Assembly: GCA_014529385.2 (NCBI GenBank)
Contig: CM043945.1
Coordinates: forward strand, 93,690,612-93,754,611
DNA: 64,000 nt
Source: Adiantum capillus-veneris
Taxonomy: Eukaryota; Streptophyta; Polypodiopsida; Polypodiales; Pteridaceae
Reading direction: 5' to 3'
Shown: one piece after another, positions 54,435-64,000 of the stretch
How positions within the stretch are numbered: position 1 is the first letter of the stretch
Layout of the letters: every line of letters starts with the position of its first letter
Translations under genes and position numbers: made by a program
Notes under the pieces: generated by a model
Told to the model about the DNA's origin: nothing
Database searches by the model: none
Seen by the model: only the letters and a program-made list of their open reading frames with translations

Positions 54435-55362
54435 ATGTATGATGTCTCCTAGCTTAGAATTGCTCCAGACTTTAACTGTAGACTCTCCTTGATGTACTCT
54501 AACCACTATTAGGTTGCCCCTAACTTCGCGGGAAGGTTTACTAAGCCAAATGAGATCCAAATTAAATGAAACTTGGTCTCTAGACTTATTTTATACTGAA
54601 AAACACTTTGTGAACTCATATGCAAGTTTTGTCTTCTAATTTTGCACTTGAGACATCATACACATATGATGTCTTTTGTGGAAAAATAAACTGACTTTTG
54701 TTCTAGACACTCTATCACTCAAGTAGCTCTCAACAACTTTCAAAATTCAATTTCAACACTTTTTGTGCAAGTTATGGACAATACAAGCATGAACCTTGCC
54801 CAATTAATGTCTTTTGGCTCTTTTTAGCCCAGATGAGCTCCAAATTCAATGAAATTTTGGCTAAGGACTTTTTTAATCCTCTAGGACACTAGCGTACACC
54901 CAAATGTCTGATTTGACCCACATTTCGGCCTCTAAGACATCATAGATGTATGATGTCTTTTGGCTCAGAATTCACATATATTTCTACCCAAGGTACTCCT
55001 TGATGCAAACAACAAAAATATGTGGTCACAACAAATTTTGGATGCTAAAATTGCTCAAAATCACACTTTCTCACCTTTATCTTATTGTATTTGTAAAAAT
55101 ATCTTTAAATGCAAAGTTATGTGCCCAAATGAATTGAAATTTTGCAAGTGCCATGCTTAACACATCATTTCCCAACCCCTTGTATGGTCAAAAGATGCAA
55201 CTAGACTGTTAGATCTGGCTTTGAGACATCATACGTGTATGATGTCTATGTGTTCAAAATTCACCCAAGCTTGGTCTATAAGCTTGTTTTGTTGTGCTTA
55301 ACACCCTGGTAAGCTCATATTTCAATTTTGGTCTCTAAAAGTGTCCCTTAGACATCATATGT
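54435..55362. repeat. Palindrome-bearing tandem array, left part
   Basis: Diverged units of about 275-290 bp, each with a near-perfect 24-bp palindrome of the form AGACATCAT-(6 bases)-ATGATGTCT. Full palindromes are at 54651-54674, 54935-54958 and 55224-55247. Half sites are at 54435-54446 (next to the copy C LTR) and 55350-55362 (next to the non-autonomous LTR element). The unit between the first two full palindromes resembles 58459-58733, and the next resembles 58756-59008. Confidence 0.8.
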
Positions 55363-56237
55363 TGTTGGGAAACAAGCAAACTCAAACACTTCTATAACGA
55401 TGTCACCCAAGAGCGTTGAAAGAGCACTACAAGAACACCAAAAGATTCAAAAAATTCCTTTGAAACAACACAAGTCCAACAAGAGTATTCCCCTTGGGAA
55501 TTTACTGGCCGTCGCCCACCCAAGAGACTATGTCACATAGGAGCAAAACCCTTTCAAAGCACGAATTTACAGCACACGTCGACCAATGCATATGAAGACA
55601 AGGGACTCCCCTTTCACCATTGAACATCAAAAAATCACAAATTCAACATCAATTCCACAATTCATAGATACATGCCCTCCCAATCTGTCTGCACACAATT
55701 TTGTCACTAGGCTGCCATAGCCATAACCCTGCAGAGAACTAGTCATAACTTGAAGAGCACAACTTCAATTGCGGCACTTTAAAGATTGCAAGAAATCTTG
55801 AAAAATGATTGTCAATAAAGATGAAGATGGCCTAAATTAAATCCACATTCCGCTACATGCCAAATTTACGCAAACCAAGAGCTGTCCCGACACGACTACA
55901 CGTAGACTAGGCAAGGCGAGGGCAAAAACTGCAACAAAAACCATCAAGGAGGCACAAGGATCTCAAACCTGAAAATCTACGGTCTTTGGCTGAATTTTTT
56001 TAATTTTGTACATGAATTTTAGTTACATACAAGTTTCACTTCAAAAAACTCACTCATGGGCACTTATAGTAGCCCGACAACTGTCACTAGACTAGAGACT
56101 TGCAGTGCATGTACATGTGCTTGCAAAATCAATCATAAAATCCCAACAGAACATGTCCAAATACTCTAATTAAAGTCTATCTCAAGCCCATATGTACAAT
56201 TTTTACCAAAAACGGGGTTCTCAAAATGCGTGCAACA
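55363..56237 (-). repeat. 3' LTR of non-autonomous element
   Basis: 875 bp, from TGTTGCACGCATTTTGAG (56237, minus strand) to a GTTTCCCAACA end at 55363. Similar along its length to 57599-58458. Confidence 0.88.
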
Positions 56238-56333
56238 TAGTTTACCAAACCCCTAGCCTGCTAGAGCATTCATGCTCAGCAGTAGACTATGCAAAAGCTT
56301 ATGTACAAAGATACATCATGTACAAAGGAATCA

Positions 56334-57523
56334 TTACCATATACCCTTACCATGATCAAATGGGAAAGTATTATCCCTTGTAATCATCGTGAACACATAA
56401 TGGCATCCTTCAAAGTGATAAGGACAATCATCAATCACAAGTGAGGTCCAACCATCAAGGCTCATGTCATACAAACCAAAAAGGCCATGGATCAACTTCT
56501 CACCATCAAGAATAGTATCACTCACATAAAAACAAGACAAAACATCCATGATATCCATGTCATCATGGATGTCCCAAATTTCCAAGCTACAATCCTCTTT
56601 AACATCCACACATGCATGTGAGGTTTTCATAAGCTTCTTCACCCTTGACAATGCACGACACACCCTGAATTGCATCTCCTCATCCATCTCAACTTGTGGA
56701 TCATCAAAGCCCCAATCAAGACTACCATCACAATCCACATCACTCAAATTGACCTCTTGCTCACAATAAAAATAATAACTAGTAGGAGACTCAATGCTAC
56801 CAATAGCACCATCAATATCACAAACATCAATCTCAACATCCCAAATGGGTCCACATGCCCACAACTCATCTGGATACCATGTCAACTCATTTGAATGAGA
56901 AGAGAAGATTTCACCCATAATCTCAGTATGCATGTCATCTACACCACAAGCAGGAGAATTGATAAGCATGTGATCCAAATTCATAGAAGTATAAAAGAAC
57001 TCATATTCACAAGCATTTGTATAGGAACCAAATCAGCCATGTCATTGCTCTCTTTGTCATGCATGCACTCCAAGGTATTTTCTTTCACAATATTGCTTGC
57101 ACATAACTCCTCATCAATATCTTCATCATCAAGAGAGAGAACCTCATCTTTTACATTTGACTCAACCTCATCATCATTACTACAATCATCACTAGTGATA
57201 GAGGAGATCTTGTGTGAAATGCATGAAGAAGTAGAAGACTGATTGACATCTTCCAACCATCTTCCTTGATTCAAGAAATCAACAATGCTCTTCACACCCA
57301 ACAAGTCAATGCAAGAAACTTCAATGGACAAACATCCTGGAAGAGTACCAATGAACAAGAACTTATCTTCCTTTGCATCCATAATCATATCCTCAAGAAC
57401 CTCTAGCTCCTACTTGAGAGAGAAAAACCTCATGTAATGCATGTCCAACTCTACTATGCTGCTTAGCTTCAATTGTTTCATCACATTATTCATCCTTAAC
57501 AAGGCATCACTGAGCTTGAACAT
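56334..57523 (-). pseudogene. Acidic unknown protein of non-autonomous LTR element (two overlapping frames)
   Basis: Not a recognised family. The first frame starts at ATG 57523 (MFKLSDALLRMNNVMKQLKL, a helix-like start). It has one TAG near 57415 in SLK-stop-ELEVLEDM, probably from CAG. It continues from 57388 through CISHKISSITSDDCSNDDEV to a TGA at 56981. The second frame begins with ATG at 56984, overlapping that stop as ATGA, and runs 216 codons to 56334. It is rich in Asp, Glu and Cys (GSIESPTSYYFYCEQEVNLS, DVKEDCSLEIWDIHDDMDIM). About 400 residues in all. The overlap could be a programmed frameshift, a coupled start or simple decay. It replaces gag-pol in this element. Confidence 0.6.
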
Positions 57524-57580
57524 GGCTGCAATTTTATGTATACACCATCAAGATTGAAGGTAACCTGAAGCACTCCTCGG

Positions 57581-57594
57581 GTGGGGGCACCAAA
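57581..57594 (-). other. Primer-binding site of non-autonomous element
   Basis: On the minus strand TGGTGCCCCCACCCGAGG begins about six bases after the LTR end. It shares its first 12 bases with the site at 15527 and differs by one from that at 7901, so the A and B families use the same primer type. Confidence 0.72.
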
Positions 57595-57598
57595 ACAC

Positions 57599-58458
57599 TG
57601 CTGGGAAACAAGCAAACTGGAACACCTTTATAGCGATGTCACCCAAGAGCGTTGAAAGAGAACTAAAAGAACACCAAAAGCTTTGGAAAATGCCTTTGAA
57701 ACACCACAAGTCCAAGAAGAGTAGTCCCCTTGGGAATTTACTAGTCGTCGCACCCAAGAGACTATGTCACATAGGAGCAAAACCCTGTAAGAGCACGGAT
57801 TTACAGCACACGCCGACCAATGCATATGAAGACAAGGGCATACCCTTTCACCATTGAACATCACAAACTCACAACTTCAACATCAATTCCACAATTCATA
57901 GATACATGCCCTCCCAATCTGTCTGCACACAATTTGCCAATAGGCTACCATAACCATAACCCTGCAGAGAACTAGCCCTAACCTGAAGAGCACAACTCCA
58001 ATTTGGGCACTTTAAAGCTTGAAAAATGACTGGCAAGAAAGCTGAAGATGAAAAAAATTCAATCTACACGCTGTCGTATGCCAAATTCACTTGAACAGAG
58101 AGCTGTCCCGACACGACTACACGTAGAGGAGGCAAGGCAAGGGCAAAACCTGCAACAAAAACCATCAAGGAGGCACAACGATCTCAAACCTACAAAATTA
58201 TGGTCTTTGGCTGAACTTTTTTAAGTTTGTACATGAGTTTTAGTTATATACAAGTCTCACTTTAAAAAACTCACTCATGGGCACTTGCAGTAGCCTAACA
58301 ACTGTCACTAGACTAGCGACTTGCAGTGCATGTACATATGCTTGCAAAAGCAATCATAAAATCCCAACAGAACATGTCCAAATACTCCAATGAAATTCTA
58401 TCTCAAGCCCATATGGACAATTTTAACCAAAAACGAGGTTCTCAAAATGCGTGCAACA
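57599..58458 (-). repeat. 5' LTR of non-autonomous element
   Basis: 860 bp, from TGTTGCACGCATTTTGAG (58458, minus strand) to GTTTCCCAGCA at 57599. Confidence 0.88.
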
Positions 58459-59322
58459 ACGTGTATGATGTCTAATTGGTCAAATTGAAGTGAATTTCAC
58501 TCTAGAGGTTCCTCACTACACTGACAACTCACAAGAAGTTTCAGAATTTAATTTTGACACTTTTTGTGCAAGTTATGATAAATTCAAGCATTCACTTGCC
58601 TAGATCTGCCTTTTGGTCTTTAACAAGCCTAAAAATGCTTCAAATTTAATGAAAATTGGCCCGTATGCTTCCTAAATGCTATAGATCACAAAGGTTCACT
58701 TGGATGTAACTTTTGGCCTTAGATGGCCTTTAAGACATCATACGTGTATGATGTCTAGGTGGTCAGAATTGAGTTCTGTTTCTACCAAAGGTGCTTGTAC
58801 AATAGGAATATGTGCTCACAACAAAGTTTGGAATTAAAAATGCATAAAATCATTCCTTTTTGACAAGGAATTCTCGAAAGAGTTAAATTCCCTTAACTCT
58901 CAATCTATAAGCCTAAATGAAATGAAATTTGGTGTATGTGCTCAACACAACATGCAGAAGATGGGTATAATGTCAAAAGTTTATTTTTGCTGCCAGAATT
59001 ACCCTCAAACATCATACACGTATGATTTTTGTTGATGAATTTTTGGACATAATTCATTCACAAGCATCCCTAAGTCTCTAGCACTCATTTTCAAGAACTT
59101 CTACAAATTTTCATGCAAAAAAGTGCTCAGAGTCACAAGTTTCTCTATTTTCCGTTTTTGACACTCCGTCTTTTGCTTTTTGGGTGTCAAGAGGAGTTGG
59201 TCAAAACTCTAGTCTCAATGTGTACTTAGGGTAAAACCCCCCTTTTGAACACTTTGGTGCAGTCAAATTTTTTAGATTTGGTCTCTAGATGCCCCTTCAG
59301 ACATCATACGCGTACGATGTCC
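58459..59322. repeat. Palindrome-bearing tandem array, right part
   Basis: Continuation of the array. The half site at 58459-58473 completes the palindrome begun at 55350. Full palindromes are at 58733-58756, 59008-59031 (decayed) and 59299-59322 (CATACGCGTACG core). Spacing between centres is about 275-291 bp. CACTTTTTGTGCAAGTTATG is shared with the unit near 54757. Confidence 0.8.
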
Positions 59323-60446
59323 AAGTTTACAGAACTACAGCTTTTGTACACAGAACTCTTGCACATACCCTCTTATATACACAACACCAACAGGTCATGA
59401 AAAAATAAATAAAAGAGCTGTTTACTGCATTTATTCCTCAAAATTAGACTTTTCAAAGAGTTTAAATGCAAACAAGCACTTCAACAAATAAATCAATGAT
59501 GAATAGCGCTAAATCAAAATTAGATCACTTACCTAAATCTACTCCTACACATCATATAGGGTTTTGCATCTATGAGTAGAAAAACTATTCAATGCCACAT
59601 ACAAACTAGAAAATTCTTTTATCACCTCACAAAATACTCATCAAAAACTACTGTAGTCTACAATGGATATTACAAATCCTAACTAAATCTACTAGTCGTA
59701 GACCCTCAGCAAGACACACGCTTCCTGGCTATCCACTTGATCTTGGAATAAACTCTTCTGGATCCACTAAAGAAAAATGATTTCTTTAGCCAAAAATAAA
59801 GCAAGAAACCATCACAGGAGTGTTAGTAGGACTACTACTCAAGTTCTTGTGTCTCGATATCGGTGCCAATGTTGCAGGAGCGAATCACACCACCCATAAA
59901 GTGCATGCAACACATCTTAGATCAACATAATGTCAATCGAGGACACAAATGACATGATAGACACAAGGAGGCATTCTCTTTAGCTTGTCAAGCTGAGACC
60001 ATCCCATGCATACAACACTCTGAAAGGCTAACTAAACCACAATCTAGAATCTAACTGCTCTCAACTACACCGCCCAACCCACATACAGACAATCGAAAGG
60101 AAACTCTTAAGGAACACCATCCCGTCACTAGGATACACTTGTCCCAAAGCCTCTACACTCAAAACCCTCAGTCTAGACCCATCTGCAAAAAATGTGTATG
60201 GAGACAGAGCAGTATTTCTGAAGTGTCTGAAACTGAAATCTAGGAGTACCTATGTGTAGCTTATGTCTCCACGATTGTAATGACTACTTGCAAGTAGAAA
60301 CAATATATCATTTGATATACTTACATTTGCAAATAGATCGTAGATGTGCCACCGCATTCACTCCATTCCACAAGGAATGCTTGGCATTGTCATGTAGATC
60401 TCACTGAGCCTAGCACAATGGTGTTGTCGATTCTCCTAGCGATGAA
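59323..60446 (-). other. Leader-like region left of a minus-strand LTR, no gene seen
   Basis: Lies downstream (minus strand) of the primer-binding site at 60447-60465, so it may be the leader of that element. No gag-like frame is visible before the palindrome array begins; the element is probably truncated. Confidence 0.45.
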
Positions 60447-60465
60447 CGATCCGGGAGTAGCGCCA
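60447..60465 (-). other. Primer-binding site of small LTR element
   Basis: On the minus strand TGGCGCTACTCCCGGATCG starts three bases after the LTR end TTCA. The tRNA was not identified. Confidence 0.65.
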
Positions 60466-60468
60466 AGA

Positions 60469-60480
60469 TGAAGCTCACGG

Positions 60481-60511
<31 letters not shown>

Positions 60512-60790
60512 ATTGACGGCAGCTTAAAACTTGATCATGAGAAAAGTTCTCTTTACAAAATGACCTAGGTACCTTATATACTAAGGCTACCATAGGATAC
60601 CTAAAATAGAGTCCCAGGGGTACAATGGTTTTGTATGTACAATCTAGAAGTACCATTGCACCCTGGCTTCTACAACTAGACTAAATTCTCATTACAAATG
60701 ATGTTTTTAACCATAATTTATAGCATTTTATAACTCTCAAAAAATAAGGCTTTGTTGAGTTATGTCATGTTGTTGACCCAACGGTCAACA
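60469..60790 (-). repeat. LTR of small minus-strand element
   Basis: 322 bp on the minus strand, from TGTTGACCGTTGGGTCAACA to GAGCTTCA. It has a TATA box (TATATAAGG, 60572-60580) and a (GT)n(GA)n run at 60482-60510. A primer-binding site follows. The first 65 bases match 43719-43786. Confidence 0.7.
60574..60580 (-). promoter_or_regulatory. TATA box in small LTR
   Basis: TATATAA on the minus strand, about 210 bases into the LTR. Confidence 0.5.
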
Positions 60791-61063
60791 ATAGCTATAG
60801 CTTGGGCATTGTCAACCCCTAGGGCTTGACTAAGTGCTATGCATGTCATGACCTTGCTGTGAAAACCAATGCCAAAAGTGGTAATTGCAAGTGATTTTTT
60901 CACCAGAATAATTACTTGGATTGTTTGAAGGATGGTAGCACCCACAAACCAAAATGGCCATTGGGGGAGAAATCCTTGTGTATGATGCACCCATCTTGCA
61001 TTAGTGGTTTTCCAATGTAGCGTGCAAGGGCTGCTTGAGGCCCAAACATTGTGTGCTCCACCA

Positions 61064-61084
61064 CCCCCCCCCCCCCCCCCCCCC
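61064..61084. repeat. Poly-C run
   Basis: 21 uninterrupted C residues. The length is likely to be unreliable in any assembly. Confidence 0.95.
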
Positions 61085-61516
61085 TTCCATCTAGCCCATA
61101 GCTCCATGCCCAAAACATCCTACAAAAATGGAATTAACCAAAAGCAAAGAATAAAGGTTGAATTATCAACATACAAGAGGCTTAGTATTACCTCTTGTTG
61201 CTTATCCTCATCATCTGTCATAAAAACAAATATCTAATTGACCCAAATGATTTTCTCATATTAAATTGATCATTTAATATGGGAGAATAAACAGGAACAA
61301 CGGTTAGAATATAGACATGTGCTTTTAGATCTATCTCAGTAAGGGGCCAATGGTAAAGGGGTCCAAATAAGAGACGGTCTATCGAAGATCACTGCTAGCT
61401 AATGGAGCTTAAATACCTTAGGGTTAGCTGCATTAAAGACCTCCAAAGGTTAGTGTTAAAAAACCCTTTGACCTTAGGTAAGCTAGGGCTAAGCTTGAGG
61501 TGGGAACCCGGCCCAA

Positions 61517-61690
61517 GATTGAGGTGCTTGTCGTGTTTGATGACTAAGGTGCTTAAGGTGCTTGTCGTGCTTGATGACTAAGATGCTTGAGGTGTTTCTC
61601 GTGCTTGCCGAATAGGGAGCCTAAGGTGCTACAGGAACACGACCTAGGCTTGAGGTGCTTTGTCATGCTTGCTGACTAAGGTGCTTGGGG
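61517..61690. repeat. Minisatellite, about 40-bp units
   Basis: Four to five imperfect units built on TGAGGTGCTTGTCGTGCTTG and ATGACTAAGGTGCTTA. Confidence 0.8.
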
Positions 61691-62104
61691 TTAGGGTGTG
61701 CAAAAGTCAACAATGATCCCTACAAGGAGGGGGTGATCCCTACAAAAGGGGTATGAGAGAGAACACACACCCTCATACAAGGCAAGCTTGGTACAAATAA
61801 AGCAAAAGGGACACTTGTCAAGTTCCTCCTCATGTTGCCCTCATGGTGTGCCTAAAGCCTATTGGTTGGCCACCCAAGGGGTGCAATGATAATTTAGAAG
61901 ATTAAATTAACTGTTTTTTGCATTTATCAAGTCCTCTCTTTGAAAGGGGAAAGGGGGACACTTGTCCCAAGACTACCCTTGTTGATTGTAATGCCTCCTG
62001 CTTGTGATTGGCTAGGCCTGGAGGGGTCCAATGAGCTTCAAGCATGAGCTAAAAGGGGGGCTCGACCAAGGAAGCTAGGGGCATGCTTGGGGGGGGTATA
62101 CTCT

Positions 62105-62140
62105 CCTGTGCGCGCTCGCACACACACACACACACACACT
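62105..62140. repeat. (CA)n microsatellite
   Basis: CGCGCTCG followed by about 14 CA units, in the probable 5' LTR of the rightmost element. Confidence 0.9.
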
Positions 62141-62710
62141 CATTGTGTATTGTGCAAAGTGCAAGAGCTCCCTCTCCTTCTCTAAGCAAGTAGAGAGGTT
62201 GAGAGCCAACACCAACACTCTTTGATATGGAAAGCAAATCCAACCAAAAGCCATGCTTCTTCTTCCTCTTCCCTATCCTCGTTCCCTGAGAGCTCTCTCC
62301 ACCTTTGAAGGTGTTTGAGGTTTTGGGATTGAGGCTTGGGATAGTTAATGCTTTCCACAAAGTCTATGTTATGATTGTGATGCATGAAGCTTTCCATATT
62401 CATTGCATCACCTAGGTCACAAGGAGCACAAATATTGTATTGTAACAAGTCTCTCTTGATGGGAGAAACTATAATACAAAAGCCTATTGGAAGGGGGACC
62501 GCTGGCTCCACATAAATGTGGTCCTCAACTGTTGTCATGTTCTCTAAACTCTCTCTCTTGCAAAACTATTGTTCATGCCAAATTACCGAAATGCGGTGTG
62601 TATGTTGCTACCGTCAATTAAGTTCACCTGCTATGCTCACAAAGTAAATTCATAAAATTACTTCTCTAATTTCCTCTACTCTCGAAGTTAATAGGCCATT
62701 TACATTATAT

Positions 62711-62723
62711 TGGTATCAGAGCA
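62711..62723 (+). other. Primer-binding site of rightmost LTR element (initiator tRNA-Met)
   Basis: TGGTATCAGAGCA, as in the copia element at 45947. An LTR should end a few bases before it (around 62696-62710). Its start could not be placed, as no second copy is in the window. Confidence 0.75.
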
Positions 62724-63124
62724 TTTGGTTTCTCTTTTCTTGCTTAAGAAGATAGGTCCTTAAGTAGCCTATACATGGTTAATTTTGTTAATTATATTAG
62801 GGTAAGTGGGACTGGGATCTAATATCGATTTTGTTGAGCCTACTATGTGGGATATGGGGCACACCTCAAGAGCTTTGGACTTAATAATGGGGTCTTTTTT
62901 AAACTTTCCTATGGATTTACCATTATTGAGCCATAAGAAGTCCAGAAGGATCCTGCCCTCAGCAACTCTACAATATTAGACCCACTCCACTACTCTCTAT
63001 GATTAACCACTTTGAGACGTGGGTGTAGATACTTAAGTGCCAATTTTCAAAGGCTAAGAGTAGTAGCAACTAAGGTTTTGAATTGCCAAAGCATACACTA
63101 AGTAGGTACACAAATTTTGTTAAC

Positions 63125-64000
63125 ATGGATGACAATAACCAAGAGAGTAGAATGAACATTGATAGCTTTGATTTTGCACATGAAGGTGCTAATAATGTTG
63201 CCCCCATGTTTGTCACTTATCTTTTTACTACTATGGGAAACCCTGCCTTGCAAGCCGAAGTTACCCAACAACTTTGTGCTTATGGGATTTCCCTTCCTCT
63301 CCAAGAGGGGAGAGAGCTTAGGAGGCCTCTTGAAGAGACCCCCAAAACAAGACTCTCTCCCATACAAGAGGAGGAATCCAAAGTGCAAGAAATAAATAAA
63401 ACTTTAAGTTTCTCTAAAGATGTGACTCCATGAAGATGGCGGTCTAGACGATCACCAACTCCTCCCAAGAGGAAACGTTCAACCCACAATCCTTCTCCTC
63501 GTCACTCCAAATGGGAAGAGAGGAAAAAAAGGAAGATAAGGGCAAGAAAGAGGTCACCCTCTTCTTCTTATTATTCACCTTCCTTCTCTTATGATGAAAT
63601 CTATGGCTATTCTCCTAAAGAATACAAGAGGGGAGGACATCACAAATCATACTGTGCATGGCAAAGCCTGTCACTAAAGCTCAAAAAGTTCAAAGAGGGA
63701 GAAAAGATTAAGGCTCTTTTCTTACCTATGATGGCACCTTTGGTGCTATCGACAAAGTGTTGGCCTTCATCTAGCAATTTGATGCAGCCATTGGAGACGA
63801 GGGCTTCACGGAGTCCTCCAAGCTACACCATGTGGCTATGCACTTCCAAAAATCGGCTCGTCAATTGTGGGCTAGCCTTTGTGGCAACGACAAATCCCCA
63901 AAGACATGGAAAACTCTACGAGTTTCCATCATGAAGCAATTCCTTGTAAACGATGCAAAGAACACAGTGCTTACCAAATGGCACAGTATGAAGCTTCTCT
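63125..64000 (+). pseudogene. Gag of rightmost LTR element, incomplete at window end
   Basis: The ATG at 63125 opens MDDNNQESRMNIDSFDFAHE. A TGA at 63431-63433 is followed in the same frame by an Arg/Ser-rich stretch (KWEERKKRKIRARKRSPSSS). After a frame change near 63725 comes a Retrotrans_gag capsid: YDGTFGAIDKVLAFI, a TAG at 63772-63774 where relatives have Gln, QFDAAIGDEGFTESSKLHHV and KSARQLWASLCG, then RVSIMKQFLVNDAKNTVLTK to the window edge. The capsid is of Ty3/gypsy type. With a tRNA-Met primer this points to a chromovirus-like element, but pol lies outside the window. Confidence 0.82.

Larger units (their letters stand above)
55363..58458 (-). mobile_element. Non-autonomous LTR retrotransposon with gypsy B-type LTRs
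   Basis: A complete 3.1-kb element: LTRs at 57599-58458 (5') and 55363-56237 (3'), primer-binding site, a 1.36-kb internal region with a two-frame acidic protein, and no gag, protease or pol homology. The LTRs are of the gypsy B type (4855-5730). Its 3' internal end (56238-56290) resembles the 3' end of gypsy B. It must depend on another element, probably B, for movement. It is inserted in the centre of an array palindrome; short flanks ATGT and ACGT fit a decayed duplication. Confidence 0.85.
60791..62000. other. Non-coding stretch with simple repeats
   Basis: No gene recognised. It includes a 21-base C run and a minisatellite, listed separately. The Gly- or Pro-rich frames around 61064 come from the C run. 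Confidence 0.55.

Noticed and set aside
54651-59322. CRISPR-like array
   Set aside because: Repeats are palindromic but the spacers are about 250 bp and related to each other, and the context is a plant nuclear genome. It is a tandem repeat array.
60760-61237. Gly-rich and Pro-rich frames
   Set aside because: They depend on a 21-base C run; no known domain is present.

Overview
The window is plant nuclear DNA made almost wholly of nested transposable elements. The evidence is plant-lineage Ty1/copia and Ty3/gypsy polyproteins, plant-type primer-binding sites, a cytosolic ribosomal protein eL19 pseudogene with a telo-box in its leader, and SWIB-domain and DEAD-box RNA helicase gene fragments. 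I saw no clearly functional host gene and no rRNA or tRNA gene. The species cannot be told from the sequence.

The core (about 4.86-41.8 kb) is one minus-strand Ty3/gypsy element, called B here. Insertions have broken it into pieces that can be placed in order by their reading frame. A 17-kb element with terminal inverted repeats (element T, 23904-41060) lies between its gag and protease. A 4.8-kb Mutator-like element (17927-22702), flanked by an 11-bp target duplication, lies in its reverse transcriptase and carries eL19 and SWIB fragments. A compound of oppositely oriented gypsy A elements (6956-16678) lies at the RNase H/integrase boundary. Element T is itself interrupted by an 8.8-kb gag-protease-only LTR element, D (30600-39378), with a perfect 5-bp target duplication.

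Element T is the most unusual object. Without D it is about 8.4 kb and holds four gene-like modules in alternating orientation. One minus-strand module starts with a histone H3-like tail and histone fold and appears to run, through a coiled-coil-like segment, into a Ulp1/SUMO-protease-like C48 domain and proline-rich repeats. The other three are unrecognised, and all four carry stops or frameshifts.

A copia element is split between the window ends. Its 3' half (1-1916) is on the minus strand and its 5' half (45753-49285) on the plus strand. Their LTRs differ at one of 145 bases, and the two coding halves meet at the same codon region. This is what a 47-kb inversion with one breakpoint inside the element would leave, though an assembly error would look the same.

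Right of this lie a gag-protease fragment related to D, a 5'-truncated gypsy A copy called C (50940-54434), and an array of about 280-bp units each carrying a 24-bp palindrome (54435-59322). A non-autonomous LTR element with an acidic two-frame protein (55363-58458) is inserted in the centre of one palindrome, and the LTR of C ends at the centre of another. The last part (59.3-64 kb) has a small minus-strand LTR with its primer-binding site, simple repeats and a minisatellite, and the start of another LTR element whose gag runs off the window.
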